The translations under genes and the position numbers were made by a program. 64,000 bases of DNA. Origin: Patiria miniata (lineage: Eukaryota > Echinodermata > Asteroidea > Valvatida > Asterinidae). The notes below the pieces were generated by a model. That model saw nothing but the letters and a program-made list of their open reading frames with translations. It did not search any database and was not told the origin of the DNA. This document shows positions 22,690 to 33,700 of the stretch, piece after piece. The stretch spans positions 15,690,898-15,754,897 of the forward strand of contig NW_024037076.1 in assembly GCF_015706575.1 (NCBI RefSeq). The letters are read 5' to 3'. The number at the start of each line of letters is the position of its first letter. Within the stretch, counting starts at the first letter, position 1.

Positions 22690-23728
22690 GTCTGTGATAG
22701 AATATTATTATCTTATATATGTAACCATTCTGATATAACTGAAACCACGACTCTATTTACCCTCAACCTATCCTGTGTAGCAATTAAATTTCATTGAAAA
22801 GCAGCGAAATTTCGGACGTAAAGCCAATTGTATGAAAATATTGCCTGTCAATTCATGTGGATAGCTCATCATAGAATGTTACTTTTTCCACTTCTGTTCA
22901 TTCTGATAAAAATGTAGCCCCGAAATGTTATCATACACCCACTTTAACATGTGGTTTTGGTTTTGAACTCGCTCAAACTAATGTTGATGTTCACTTCGTG
23001 ACCAATGACACGATGGGTTTACGAGCAGCACGTGCGGCAAGCAGCCCCAATAACCTTGGACCAACTTATTTCCCAAGGTAACTGGCCTCCCCAATAGTTG
23101 CCTGTACAGATGTTTATTCAACTAGGGGGTACTTGGCCGTACCATGGAGGAATATGCGCCGATTCCAACTCTCCCGGATGTCATTTCAAGGCTCTGCATG
23201 GGTTTATCGTTAAATGTTGCTGCATGGGATTTCCCCTAACATAAGGTAGGGTCCGGGGTCTTGACACGAGGAAAACCTTGATTTCCACGAAATTCGGCAT
23301 TTGACGCCATGTTTAAAACGAACTTTTTTTAAGTAGTTCAAAGGGAATATACTCTATAGATCACTCGTAGAAAGTAGCATGCTTTTTAAAATGATGAAAA
23401 TGTCAATACGCTTTGTTTAATATTGGATTAAATAAAGCAGGTTCACCAAATCAAGAATGGATCAAAATGGCTTCTTTAGAGATGATGCTGAACTCATACA
23501 CGCCCAGGGATGCGAGAGCCACTATATACAAAATACTTTTTAGAAAAAAAAATATACCGCAAACTGTTTTTCTGTGAAGTATGAAACATGATTTGTTGAG
23601 GTTTTTGTGAAGACTATAATGCAACGATGGAGGAAGGAAAAGTGGACCCCAACATATACCTTTAATGTGTGTTAGTGTTTGAGTCGGTTAAATTGAAATG
23701 ATGCAAATCATTACTCTGTAACTATAAC
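22690..23728. other. Intergenic stretch without recognisable gene
   Basis: Nothing supportable is seen on either strand. The sequence is AT-rich with only short chance ORFs. Confidence 0.45.
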
Positions 23729-23734
23729 CCAAGG

Positions 23735-24108
23735 GCAGGCGCGGTTCTAGAACCAATATTTGGGGGGGGGGGGGGCTATAGCACGGTGGATCAAGAATAT
23801 TTTTCAGGGAGGCGTGCTGAAATGTTGACCGGTTATTTTTTCCAGACACTTAGGCCTCCGAAAATCAATAGGTGGTGGGGGGGGGGGGGGGCTCATGCCA
23901 TATTTTCAATGGGGAGCGCCAATAAAATCCTAAAATCATTCACAATATATTAACTAAAACACCCTTGTCACGGCTATTTCTTCTTTAGGGGAGACCGTTC
24001 GCATGTACATCACAATCATTCTTTTTGCTAATGCAATTCGTTTTTTACGGAATTTATTTATTTTGGGGGGGCTAGACAAAATTTTTGGGGGGCTAAAGCC
24101 CCCCCCCA

Positions 24109-24139
<31 letters not shown>

Positions 24140-24152
24140 GAACCGCGCCTGC
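23735..24152. mobile_element. Poly-G/C non-autonomous element with 6-bp target duplication
   Basis: The 418-bp element has terminal inverted repeats GCAGGCGCGGTTCTAG and CTAGAACCGCGCCTGC. CCAAGG flanks both ends (23729-23734 and 24153-24158). Inside each end are long G runs or C runs, and another G run occurs near 23877. No ORF is seen. Similar architecture, with GGATCC instead of GGTTCTAG ends, occurs at 32040-32254 and 61805-61979. Confidence 0.8.
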
Positions 24153-24158
24153 CCAAGG

Positions 24159-24668
24159 GGCTTTATGAAACATCAAATCATAATATCTGCAGCATTGTAC
24201 AGTTCAACAAGTTACGGTTTTTCTGTATTACATATTTTTCCCCACGGTATTTGTGTTGCTGTTTCAAGGCGACGTATTTTGCCATGGGTCTCATTATATT
24301 CCCCTCCGAGAGCATTTACAGCCCCTTTCATTAACTTGGTACAGCCCAAGATTTTCCCGGAAGATCCGGGAAAGATCACGACCCATAGGCGATGTGCCTG
24401 CACTTCGATGGCATAGACCGCAGCTGCTTTGCGTTTACCAGTGTTGTTACCACAGCGCAGTAGGCCGGTGAACACTTTGTTACGCTGAGCTGTTGAGGGG
24501 ATAATTCGTGCTTACAGTGATCGAGGCACGCAACGACGCCAAGTCTCAGCTCTTCTTGCTTTGATCATAGGGTCTGCTGAAGATTAAAAGTCACATTGAA
24601 AAGCTTCGAATAAAAATCGTTCGGACCCTACGTGGACCTGAACCAAGACAGGAAGGACACGTATCATC
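24159..24668 (+). promoter_or_regulatory. Probable promoter / 5' UTR region of the C3-like gene
   Basis: This is the 510 bp between the poly-G/C element and the start codon of exon 1. It has no recognisable coding sequence. A palindrome TTTCCCGGA-AGA-TCCGGGAAA at 24353-24373 contains TTCCCGGAA, which matches the TTCNNNGAA STAT-type consensus. An AT-rich AATAAAAA lies near 24609 and could be a weak TATA element. The transcription start is not determinable from sequence, and a further upstream non-coding exon cannot be excluded. Confidence 0.35.
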
Positions 24669-24724
24669 ATGCAAGCCTTCCTGATTTTCTTTGCAGCCTT
24701 GCAGATGCTGGTTACTGCACAAGC
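24669..24724 (+). CDS. C3: C3-like exon 1: signal peptide
   Basis: ATG opens MQAFLIFFAALQMLVTAQA, a short positively neutral n-region, a hydrophobic core and an AQA cleavage motif. The exon stops after 18 codons plus two bases at a GC|GTAAGT donor, and phase 2 fits exon 2 exactly. Confidence 0.85.
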
Positions 24725-27700
24725 GTAAGTAGAATATGTGTTCAATATCTGATATGGTGGCAACGTTTAACTTTTTTGTATGCATGTTTTGCAGGCTGTT
24801 TTACACTACTGAGCAAGGTCACAAATAATATTACGAACAAATTAATCTAACCCCCATAATATCATTAAAAGAAAAGAAATCAAATTTGGCAAACAATTTT
24901 TTTATAAGGAAATAAATATGTGCCTGGTAGGTTATAAGTGGCTTGGACGCTGATAGCGGTGCATTTAGCTCTTTTGGTCAAAAAGTCAAAAACAAGTGTC
25001 ACGCGCGCAATTAAAGGCTGCGGCGAAACTTAAAATTTCGGGACATTTGTCTCCAACAAACAACAATACTATGAAGAAAACACTGTAAAACGTAGTAATA
25101 GAGTTCAAAAAAAGAATTTAATCAAATAAACAATTAAACCAAATAAGCTAGAAAATAAACAAATCAAAATGTTAAATGAAAAGTAAACAAATAAACACTT
25201 AACTGGGTATGAATCAAGTAAACGGAATAACGAGGAACAAAATTAAACCCAAAAGAAAACACCAAGAAATACCAAACAAATAATGTTATACAATCTCCTC
25301 TGAATAAATCATGTGATTTTCACTGGTCTTCAACTCTTCAATTTAATTCCTCAAATCAAACTTTCCAAATCAAATCTCCAAATAATACTTCAGGTCAAAT
25401 CTTCAATCAATACTTTAAATCAAATCTTCAATCAACACTTCAAATAAGATCTTGACACTTCAACTCAAATATTCAATTCAATACTTAACAAAGTATGGTG
25501 GGCCATCCATGGGTGGGCCCACCAATATATTCGCGAATCACGCGTTGCTGGCTCCTCCGGTTGGTTTCCGGCTGTCCCTTGGACTTGGATGTCTTTATTA
25601 AAACCCTCCAGAGAGCGGGCAGCTCTCCTACTCAGATGCAACAAGCAGGCGCGCCGTGTGGCTTGGGGTAGGGTCTTTCTTGGGATCGCGAGCATCAACA
25701 TCGGCCGATCAGGCTATGCCAGATAACGCCTTACTCTGGCGCACTGACCCTGAGCTATCTGAAATTTATAATTTCAAAACCTAAAACTTCTACATTCTGC
25801 AACAATAATCACTGTAACTATAAACAGCATATTGGTCAACCAAATCATAAAAATAACCGTCATATGCACAGACATAACAATTTCTGACCTCATCCTTCAT
25901 AAAATTCCACTGACTTAATATAAAATTATCAATTCTCAAACCATGATTCAGTGACATAATCTACATTTAAATCGACTGATAAGTAATTCAACTTGAATTA
26001 CTTATCTGAGTTTTTCATTAGAATTGAATTCTAATGAAAAACTCAGAAAGTCATATATGACGTCATAAGAATAACTACATGTACGCACATCGGTGCTAAT
26101 TGAAACTAGTCTCAGTAGCGTTCTTTCGTTTTAGACAACCCACAAATTGTCGGTGATTCGGATTAAGAGGGCTCATAACAAAGACGAGACAATGAAATGC
26201 TGGTTTGTAACCCAACGAATTATGGTTACGTCAGACGGAAATGCCATTCAATCACGTACTCCTTCTTACTGGCAACAAAGGCCCTCGCTCAGCTTCCCAA
26301 CACGGACTCAATGTAAAGCACTTAACGGGCTTGCGGCAAAACCACTGTGGATCAAACCACTTTCTTGTAGGGAACAACACAATTTCATTGGTTTAAGTCC
26401 CAATTATTGCAGACAATTTTTTTTACACGGTTTATGTAGGTTTGTTTTGTATAGGGAGAAGATAAAATAATGCTGTACAATTTAGTGACCACATTCCCAA
26501 AACATAATTCAATATATCATATTTTCAATTCCTTCCATTCGTCTTTTGCCTGCCCTCCCCTTATATAGAAAGACCAAAGTTTGCAATGAAGGCACGTGTT
26601 ATAGAAAACAATTGAACAGATGACAGGTCAGGATGATTGACGAGTCAGAAAAACTCAACCGGTTACCACGGGCGTCGCCAGGACTTTTTAGATGGGAAAA
26701 GCACTAGCCTTGTTCAATGCGGTCTCTCGGCTTTTTGTCGGAGGGAGATAATCGGGCCCTGCACCCACAATCAACGCGGTTACGTGCGTGTACGACCCTT
26801 GTCCGTACGAACGGCTAACACAACCAGCAAGCACACACACGTGAGTACGGACTGTACGCATGGTGTAATAAGGCAGTAAATGTACATGTACATGTAGGCC
26901 TACTGTGTTCTGCGTGTGGGTGTATACGTATGCATGGCTGTTGTACGAGTACACGTACGTGTGTGTACATGTACATTGTACGTGCGTACGTGCAAGCATA
27001 GCCTCGCTGTATGGTACAAGTTACTTTCTCACTAGCAGCGTACGGGCATCGATATGTGCACGCAAATATGCCTTGCCAAGTTGATTAGGGATTTTCTTAT
27101 CGGCGAATTTTTTTTATCGGCGAATCGATAAGCCCAACGCCTTGGTCAAGGCTAGAAAAGCACTGGAAATGTTGGGGGGGGGGGGGGGAGCTTTGACGCA
27201 CGCTGTTCATAAACGTTTATATACGAATTTATGTACAAAAAACATTTTATGATCCGCTCGGCAGTTCCAACTGCTAAACATACATGAAATTAACATTCAT
27301 AAAAACCTAAGACAGTTTACCGATTCCTATTGGTCGAGAGCCCGTCACGTGGCCAGTTTTAAACGGTTGAAAAAAAAATTTGCAATAATGTTTTAAAAGT
27401 CTACATATCGATTATATGAAATGCCTTTGTATGTACTCGCATGTTGTGGTCACGTGACGCCAACGTGTTCCTGACAAATGCAAACCGATCAATTTGAATT
27501 GTATGTTAATCACTGGAAATATTGGTATGTGAAATATTTTAGTTATGGTTTTCAGTATACTATTACTATGATAAACACAAATAATGAGGCAGAGCAGTCG
27601 GGGTTGTAGCGGCGTGACTACGGTTAAGCTGCTAGGGCACTTTTGTGAAAAATGGCTCTGTATAAGAATCAAGGGGCATTTTTTGGCAACTTCGTCCCCA

Positions 27701-30700
27701 GTGCTTACTTTATTTCCAACCTCGTTTCCAATAGTAAGCCCTGGAAAGGAAACTTTTTTCCTGTATCCAGACTCGATACCGCATTTGGATAGTAATGAAT
27801 TTATATCGTGTTCTTAGTGTTGTTATTTACAACTTGCATTACGTGTTTTTACGATCATTGTAATAATAACGTCCACGCCTTCTCAAAAATACACCTTCCT
27901 TTCCAAATTGCTCATATTAATATGAAATGTGATACTGCATATTGGCGGGAAAAGATTGTAACATTTTAACTTCGAAAACAATCTTGTTTTCGTAACTCAC
28001 GGCGCGACGAATTGATTGTGTTTTTACCCCAGAAACCGCATACAAAACAAACGCTAATGTAACGCACGGGCAGGCACCAGACTGTATTCCTCATTTGTAA
28101 ACGTGTCCAAAAATCGTTCACATGCGAATGATTCAATACCAGGGTGAAAGAGCAGGTAGTGGTGGGCGCGCACTGCTCGATGCCTTGGGGACGAGGTAAC
28201 ATTTTTTGGTGAAAGCCGAAAAGCCTAGTTCCCAACTTTTACCCCAAAATGCACCTTGATTCTTAAATAGAGCCTTTTTTCAGAAATCCCACTAGACTAA
28301 ATTGCCCTGGCAGCTTAGTCACGCTGCTGCTGCTCCGACTCCTCTGTCTAATGTTTAGTTGTAGGAACTGCCGAAAGGATCATAAAATGTTTTTTTTTTA
28401 TTTGTATATACATGTAAACGTTTATGAACAGCGTCTCCAAGCGTCAAATCTTGTTCCCCCAACCGAGCGCTTTTCCCCTCTATAGAAATATAAATCCTGG
28501 CGACGCCCATGGTAACCGATTGAGTTTTTCTGACTCGTCAATCGTCCTGACCTGTCATCTGTGTAATTGTTTTCTATAGCACATGCCTTCATGGAGAACT
28601 TTGGTCTTTCTATATAAGGGGAGGGCAGGCAAAAGACGAATGGAAGGAATGGAAAGTAAGATATTGCATTAGGTTTTTGGGAATATGGTCACTATATTGT
28701 ACAGCGTTATTTTATTTTCTCCCTATATTTATATAAAACAAAAATTCATAACCGTGTTAAAAAAAAACGTGTTTGCAATAATTGCAACTTAAACCAATGA
28801 AATTGTGTTGTTCCCTACAAGAAAGTGGTTTGATCCACACGGCTTTACATTGAGCCCGTGTTGGGAAGCTTAACGAGGGCCTTTGTTGCCCGTCTGACGA
28901 CTTTTAATTCGTTCGGTCGAAACTTCGAGTCACGGAAAGTTGGGTTACAAATGCAGCATTTCATTGGCCCGTCTTTGTTATGAGCCCTCTTAATCCGAAT
29001 CACCGACAATTTGTGGGTTGTCTAAAATGAAAGAACGCTAGTAGATCATTAATCAAACGTCAATTTTCTCAACAAAATATTAACAAAATTCGCTGAAATC
29101 AAGAATTTGGTATCTATAGTAACGAATAAAACTACTCACGGTAGATCGAGCAGATGTACCACCTCAAAAGTGGAAATTTCTGGTTCCAAACTCAACGGTT
29201 CTGGCGCGACCGCGATCGCAAAGTCCTCTGCCCTTCGTGCGCTTTCTGCAGCATTCCAAAGCCAGTGGGTGAAGCGCTATTTGCATAAAAATTACTCGCT
29301 TTCACTTTCTGCTTGGACTGTTATAATAGTGAATGACAGTCTAATTAAAATCATGGTACTTGGTGCACTGTCTTTTTCAAAAAAAAGTGGTATTTTGGCA
29401 TCAATTTCCATCGCTGGTCGGCTGACCAGAAACAAAACTTTTTTCTTTCTTTTTTTTACAAACTACCCCCAATTTACCATTTTAATTGGTCTGCATTTTG
29501 TTTGCAATCTCTTACACGCCTATGAACGGGTACAAGCCAGCTAGACTAGTTCCCTGACCTTACACATTCCCAGACGACTATTAACTGCTCCATTTCATCT
29601 TCAGAACCAGAATACAGGGAACATGATTGTTTTGCTTGGTTTCTGCCGCATCTACGAATACAAAACTTCAAACACGCCAGTGTAACAATATTTGCTATAC
29701 AATACTAGCCCCCAAATACATCCATTTCTGAAAATTACAACAAAAAAGCACAAGTTGTATTTACCCTGCCTATGTGCATCCGCTGATAGTACGTGCTAAA
29801 AATCCACCCTCGTATATGAATTTGTTAACCTCTGTGCGGGCTCGTTTCCGGGCAAGAATCCCCGTAAAAAGGCTCCTTTTTTCGACGTTTCGAGTCATAG
29901 TTTGATAACCATGCGGTCTTTTTCAATGGGGTTAAACGGTTCTGTACAATTTAACTCTTTCTCTTTCTCATGGTACAGTCGACTCTCGTTAGTACAAACT
30001 CTGTTAATACAAAATTCTGGTTATAACAAACATAAAGCCTTGGTCCCGATTGTGCATTTATGTGCACAATGAATGGGACTGATGTTCCTCTTAATACAAA
30101 ATTCTGATATAACAAACAATTTGGCTAGGTCCGATCGAGTTTGTTATAACGAGACTCGACTGTATATGTTATTTTTTGTTATCTTGAAAAAAATCCACGT
30201 ACTTTCGGCTTTGAAAATGTGAACTTTTCAGCATTTTCCTGTGTAAACGCACCGATTGAGCGCCCTCGCGTCGACTCTTTTTACTGTAACTCCTGAGTAG
30301 AGTATCGAATTGTGCGGGGTTAAACGGAATCGAATAGCTTAGCTCGTCCTCTTTCCTTACATGTAACACTTGTTATGATTCTTAATCTTAAAATTAATGT
30401 GGCCTGACGTTGCGAACTTAACAAGTTCTTCTTCAGAGGCTAAAACAGAAATGACAGAGGTACATACATTAACATGGGGGTGCACACAAACATGCAGGGC
30501 TGAAAGAAGAAACACAAAAGGAGGATTAGGTGTGAAAGGTGTGGAAAGATGCAGGGGAGGGTGGATGAGAGAACAAAGAAACAAAGGGAGATGGCAAACC
30601 ACAAGGGGTCTTGTTTAACAGGGGAGGGACCAGAAAGGGGAAGGATCAAAGGTCACAGGGAGTGGGAACGGACAAAGAGTGTGAGAGTGAAGGGATGATG

Positions 30701-33700
30701 TGGGGGGGGAACAGTATTGAGGTGGAAAGGGATGAAAGATGGGGGTAGATGGGTAAACACAAACAAGGAAGACCAGATGGATTATCTGTAACAGAAGACA
30801 ATGGAGGAAGAAAAGGATTAGTCATTTCCAAGTTGGATGTTGAGACCATGTGGTTGAATAGTTCGAAGACTATTCATCCACACTTTCTCTCTGCTGAGGC
30901 GAACTGAGTCCTTGCGATGGCCAAGAGATTCAATGCCCTGCAAAATCATATCAGAAATGGAGTGGTTAGGCAGGTTGAAGTGATGACCAACAGGGGTGTC
31001 AAACCACGCGTTTCGTGGTTTTGGACTCTGTTCATCACCCGTTTTTCAGGACACGTTTTCTCCAATTCTACTTTAGATAAGACATTTAAAAACTATCCAT
31101 TTGTAAATCAGTTATCTGGCATTAAAACTGTGGTCTTTTTAGGAGTTAATTTCATTTTAAATAATGTAATTTTGGATCTGAATACTGTTCACTTCAAGGC
31201 AGTTATAGGAATTTGTGATGGAAAGAACGTGCACTTGTTTATTGGGCTTTACCATTTTGTTTGTGGCGAGGATATCTACATATATGCATATATGTATATG
31301 CATGTACACGTTAGTGTATACGTCACATTTCTTGAAGAATGCAAAAATGAAATAAGATGTTTATATCAAGTTTGACAAAATCGGACGAGAAGTTGTACTA
31401 TAATAAGCCATACCTTTACATGGATATGTGCAGAAACCTATATGTACATTGTCATGTATAGGTTTGTTTTAACCATTTTATGAATGGAATGTGCCGGGCC
31501 ACATTTTAGGGTCGAACGCACAGCCACACAGGGCCAGCGTTAATCTGATTATGTAGCCCTGGACCTCTGTGTGGTACTCTGCGCGCCAGATTTAAACTGT
31601 AAAATTAAGTGAACAAAAGTGGGGGTAACAAATTCCAGCGGGCGGGCGGCGGCGGCGGGTGAGTGAGTGAGTGAGATTGGCACGTGCGCGGCGCGTATTG
31701 CGCGATGGATGTTGCGCAGAACGCAGTGGTGCAGGAATTAAGTGTTCACAACCGTTTAGGTTTATATCAACAGTTTAAAGTTGCAGTAGATCATATGCAG
31801 CTATCCCAAGAGTAAGTGACCAAATTATTGCTAAAAATCTTTCTTAGTCATGGCACTCAGCTCCATGTGGACATGTTTATTCTGGCATGCTGTTATTTTG
31901 AAGCAAACAACAATAGAAGGTCCAAAGTTGAGTCAGTTTGTTTTGGAAATTTCCAATAGCAGTTGGTTTGTTATTGGGCGAATCCGTGAATGGGTGCGCG
32001 TAAGCGTTGGCACGACGCGCACACACGCGCGGAATATTGAGGTGCGGATCCAGAGGGGTAGGGGTTGGGGGTCTTACACCCGCCCCCCCCCCCCCCCACC
32101 CCGCTGCTCTGAGTCTGACACACACAACTTAAATAATATCAATAATAATTACCTATGTGTCCGCATGTCCTCAACTACAACAATCGGACATAAAAACAAT
32201 CTGACGGGCATGAACCACCCCCCCCCCCCGCAAAAAATTCTGGATCCGCCTCTATGAAATTAACGGGTTCAGTGCGTGACATCGTGTATGTGGTTGAATG
32301 AGAACGTGTTCAGGCGCAATTCAAAATATGACTCGGCAACTTTTGAATTGAAATCGAGATCCTAGATTATTGTTTTCTTGGAATATTCACAGTCGTGTTG
32401 TGCATCGAGTCGGGTCTACCAGGCCAAACCGACCCTAAACAATATAGATATATACCGAATCCGAACCGAAACCGATCTGAACTCCCTAAACCGACCTGAC
32501 CCGACCCGACAACAAATCAAGGAACACCGATCTGAAACCGAACCGCCCCCCCCCCCCCACCCCAAAAAACCCGAATATCTTACTTGGTAAATTGTGTCCG
32601 CTTTTTGTGCCTGAAGTTAACGGCGTCGTGTGAAAATCGTGGTCTCTCAGTTACTGAATCACATACCGTACGGTACTCACAAAGGGACCTACTGCAGTAC
32701 TGGTGGGCCTACATGTTATAGCCCGTGCATGATAGACTTTAAACCATAGTATTTCCGTGGTACCGGGAATAGTAACTCTTCAGTATTACACCGTGTGAAT
32801 CTCGGCCAACAGAAATTGGTAAACTGTTTATGAATTGTATTTCAAACAATTTTCAATACAATTTTGAACAAGATGTCAAACAAAGAATCCGCTTTCGATA
32901 AGTTGTTGAATGTTTTACTTTAAAAAAAAAAAAAATTATTTGAGGATCACAATAATTCAGGCGTGTCTTTTTGTGTGTCATAGGCGCAAAGCAATCCAGA
33001 CTAAAAACATCATTTCAGAGAATTGAAGACGTTCAAACTAAAAAAAACAAGTTTAGTTTTCCTCAGTAATAAACTATACATGTACAAATTGAAATTAAAA
33101 ATCTGTTACGTGAATATATTTCGAATATGCTGAAGAGCACGGTTATAATTGCAACTTTAAAATGCAGTGCATCAGGGGAAAGACAATTTGTCTACACACA
33201 TTCGAACACAAAAGGTATGCGAAAACGCTTACTTAAGGCAGAAATGGAATGCTACATTATTTTCAGTCGGAACTGATCGTCGAAAAAATGCCCTTTGAAG
33301 AAGTGTTTTTGATTAAATAAACTGTTTCAAGTACCGAATAAAGAAAGTAAACAAAGAAGAGTAAGTAAATAAATATTTTCAAATGATTCAAGATATATTA
33401 TTAAATAAGGGAATAAATGTGTGCTCCAGATGTTTTTATCACTCTGTTTAAGACCGCTTAGAGTCTTGGTGCTGATAATTACCCGAGCCGGAGGCGAGGA
33501 TAATTATCAGTACCCAGACTCTAAGCGGTCTTAAACAGAGTGATAAATACCGACCGAGCACACATTTATTCCCATTCATAAATACCTTTTCGGTAAAAAA
33601 AAAATCAAATAATTCGTTCAAAAAATCCCGGTTTTGTTCAACAAGTTCACTTCATGCTTTTTGAAACATCCTTCTAGCAAAATAATGGAGTGTTCAGCTG

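Larger units (their letters stand above)
26116..29040. mobile_element. 2.9-kb foldback element with nested insertions
   Basis: TAGCGTTCTTTCGTTTTAGA at the left is mirrored at 29021-29040. The arms run 26116-26704 with 28480-29040 and, further in, 27190-27260 with 28360-28450. An element at 26705-27154 interrupts the left arm and another at 27687-28199 lies in the centre. Near 26668 and 28500 the sequence GGCGTCGCCAGGA and its complement mark an inner repeat family. No transposase is found. Confidence 0.75.

Noticed and set aside
25465-25701. 78-codon antisense ORF with basic residues
   Set aside because: No family motif, no splice context, and it starts in a low-complexity tract.
29107-29544. 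145-codon + strand ORF
   Set aside because: It overlaps a dispersed repeat (29300-29585, also at 40845) and has no recognisable domain.
30917-31375. 152-codon + strand ORF
   Set aside because: Its first part is the antisense of the Penelope-like endonuclease and the rest is AT-rich with TATA/TGCA repeats.
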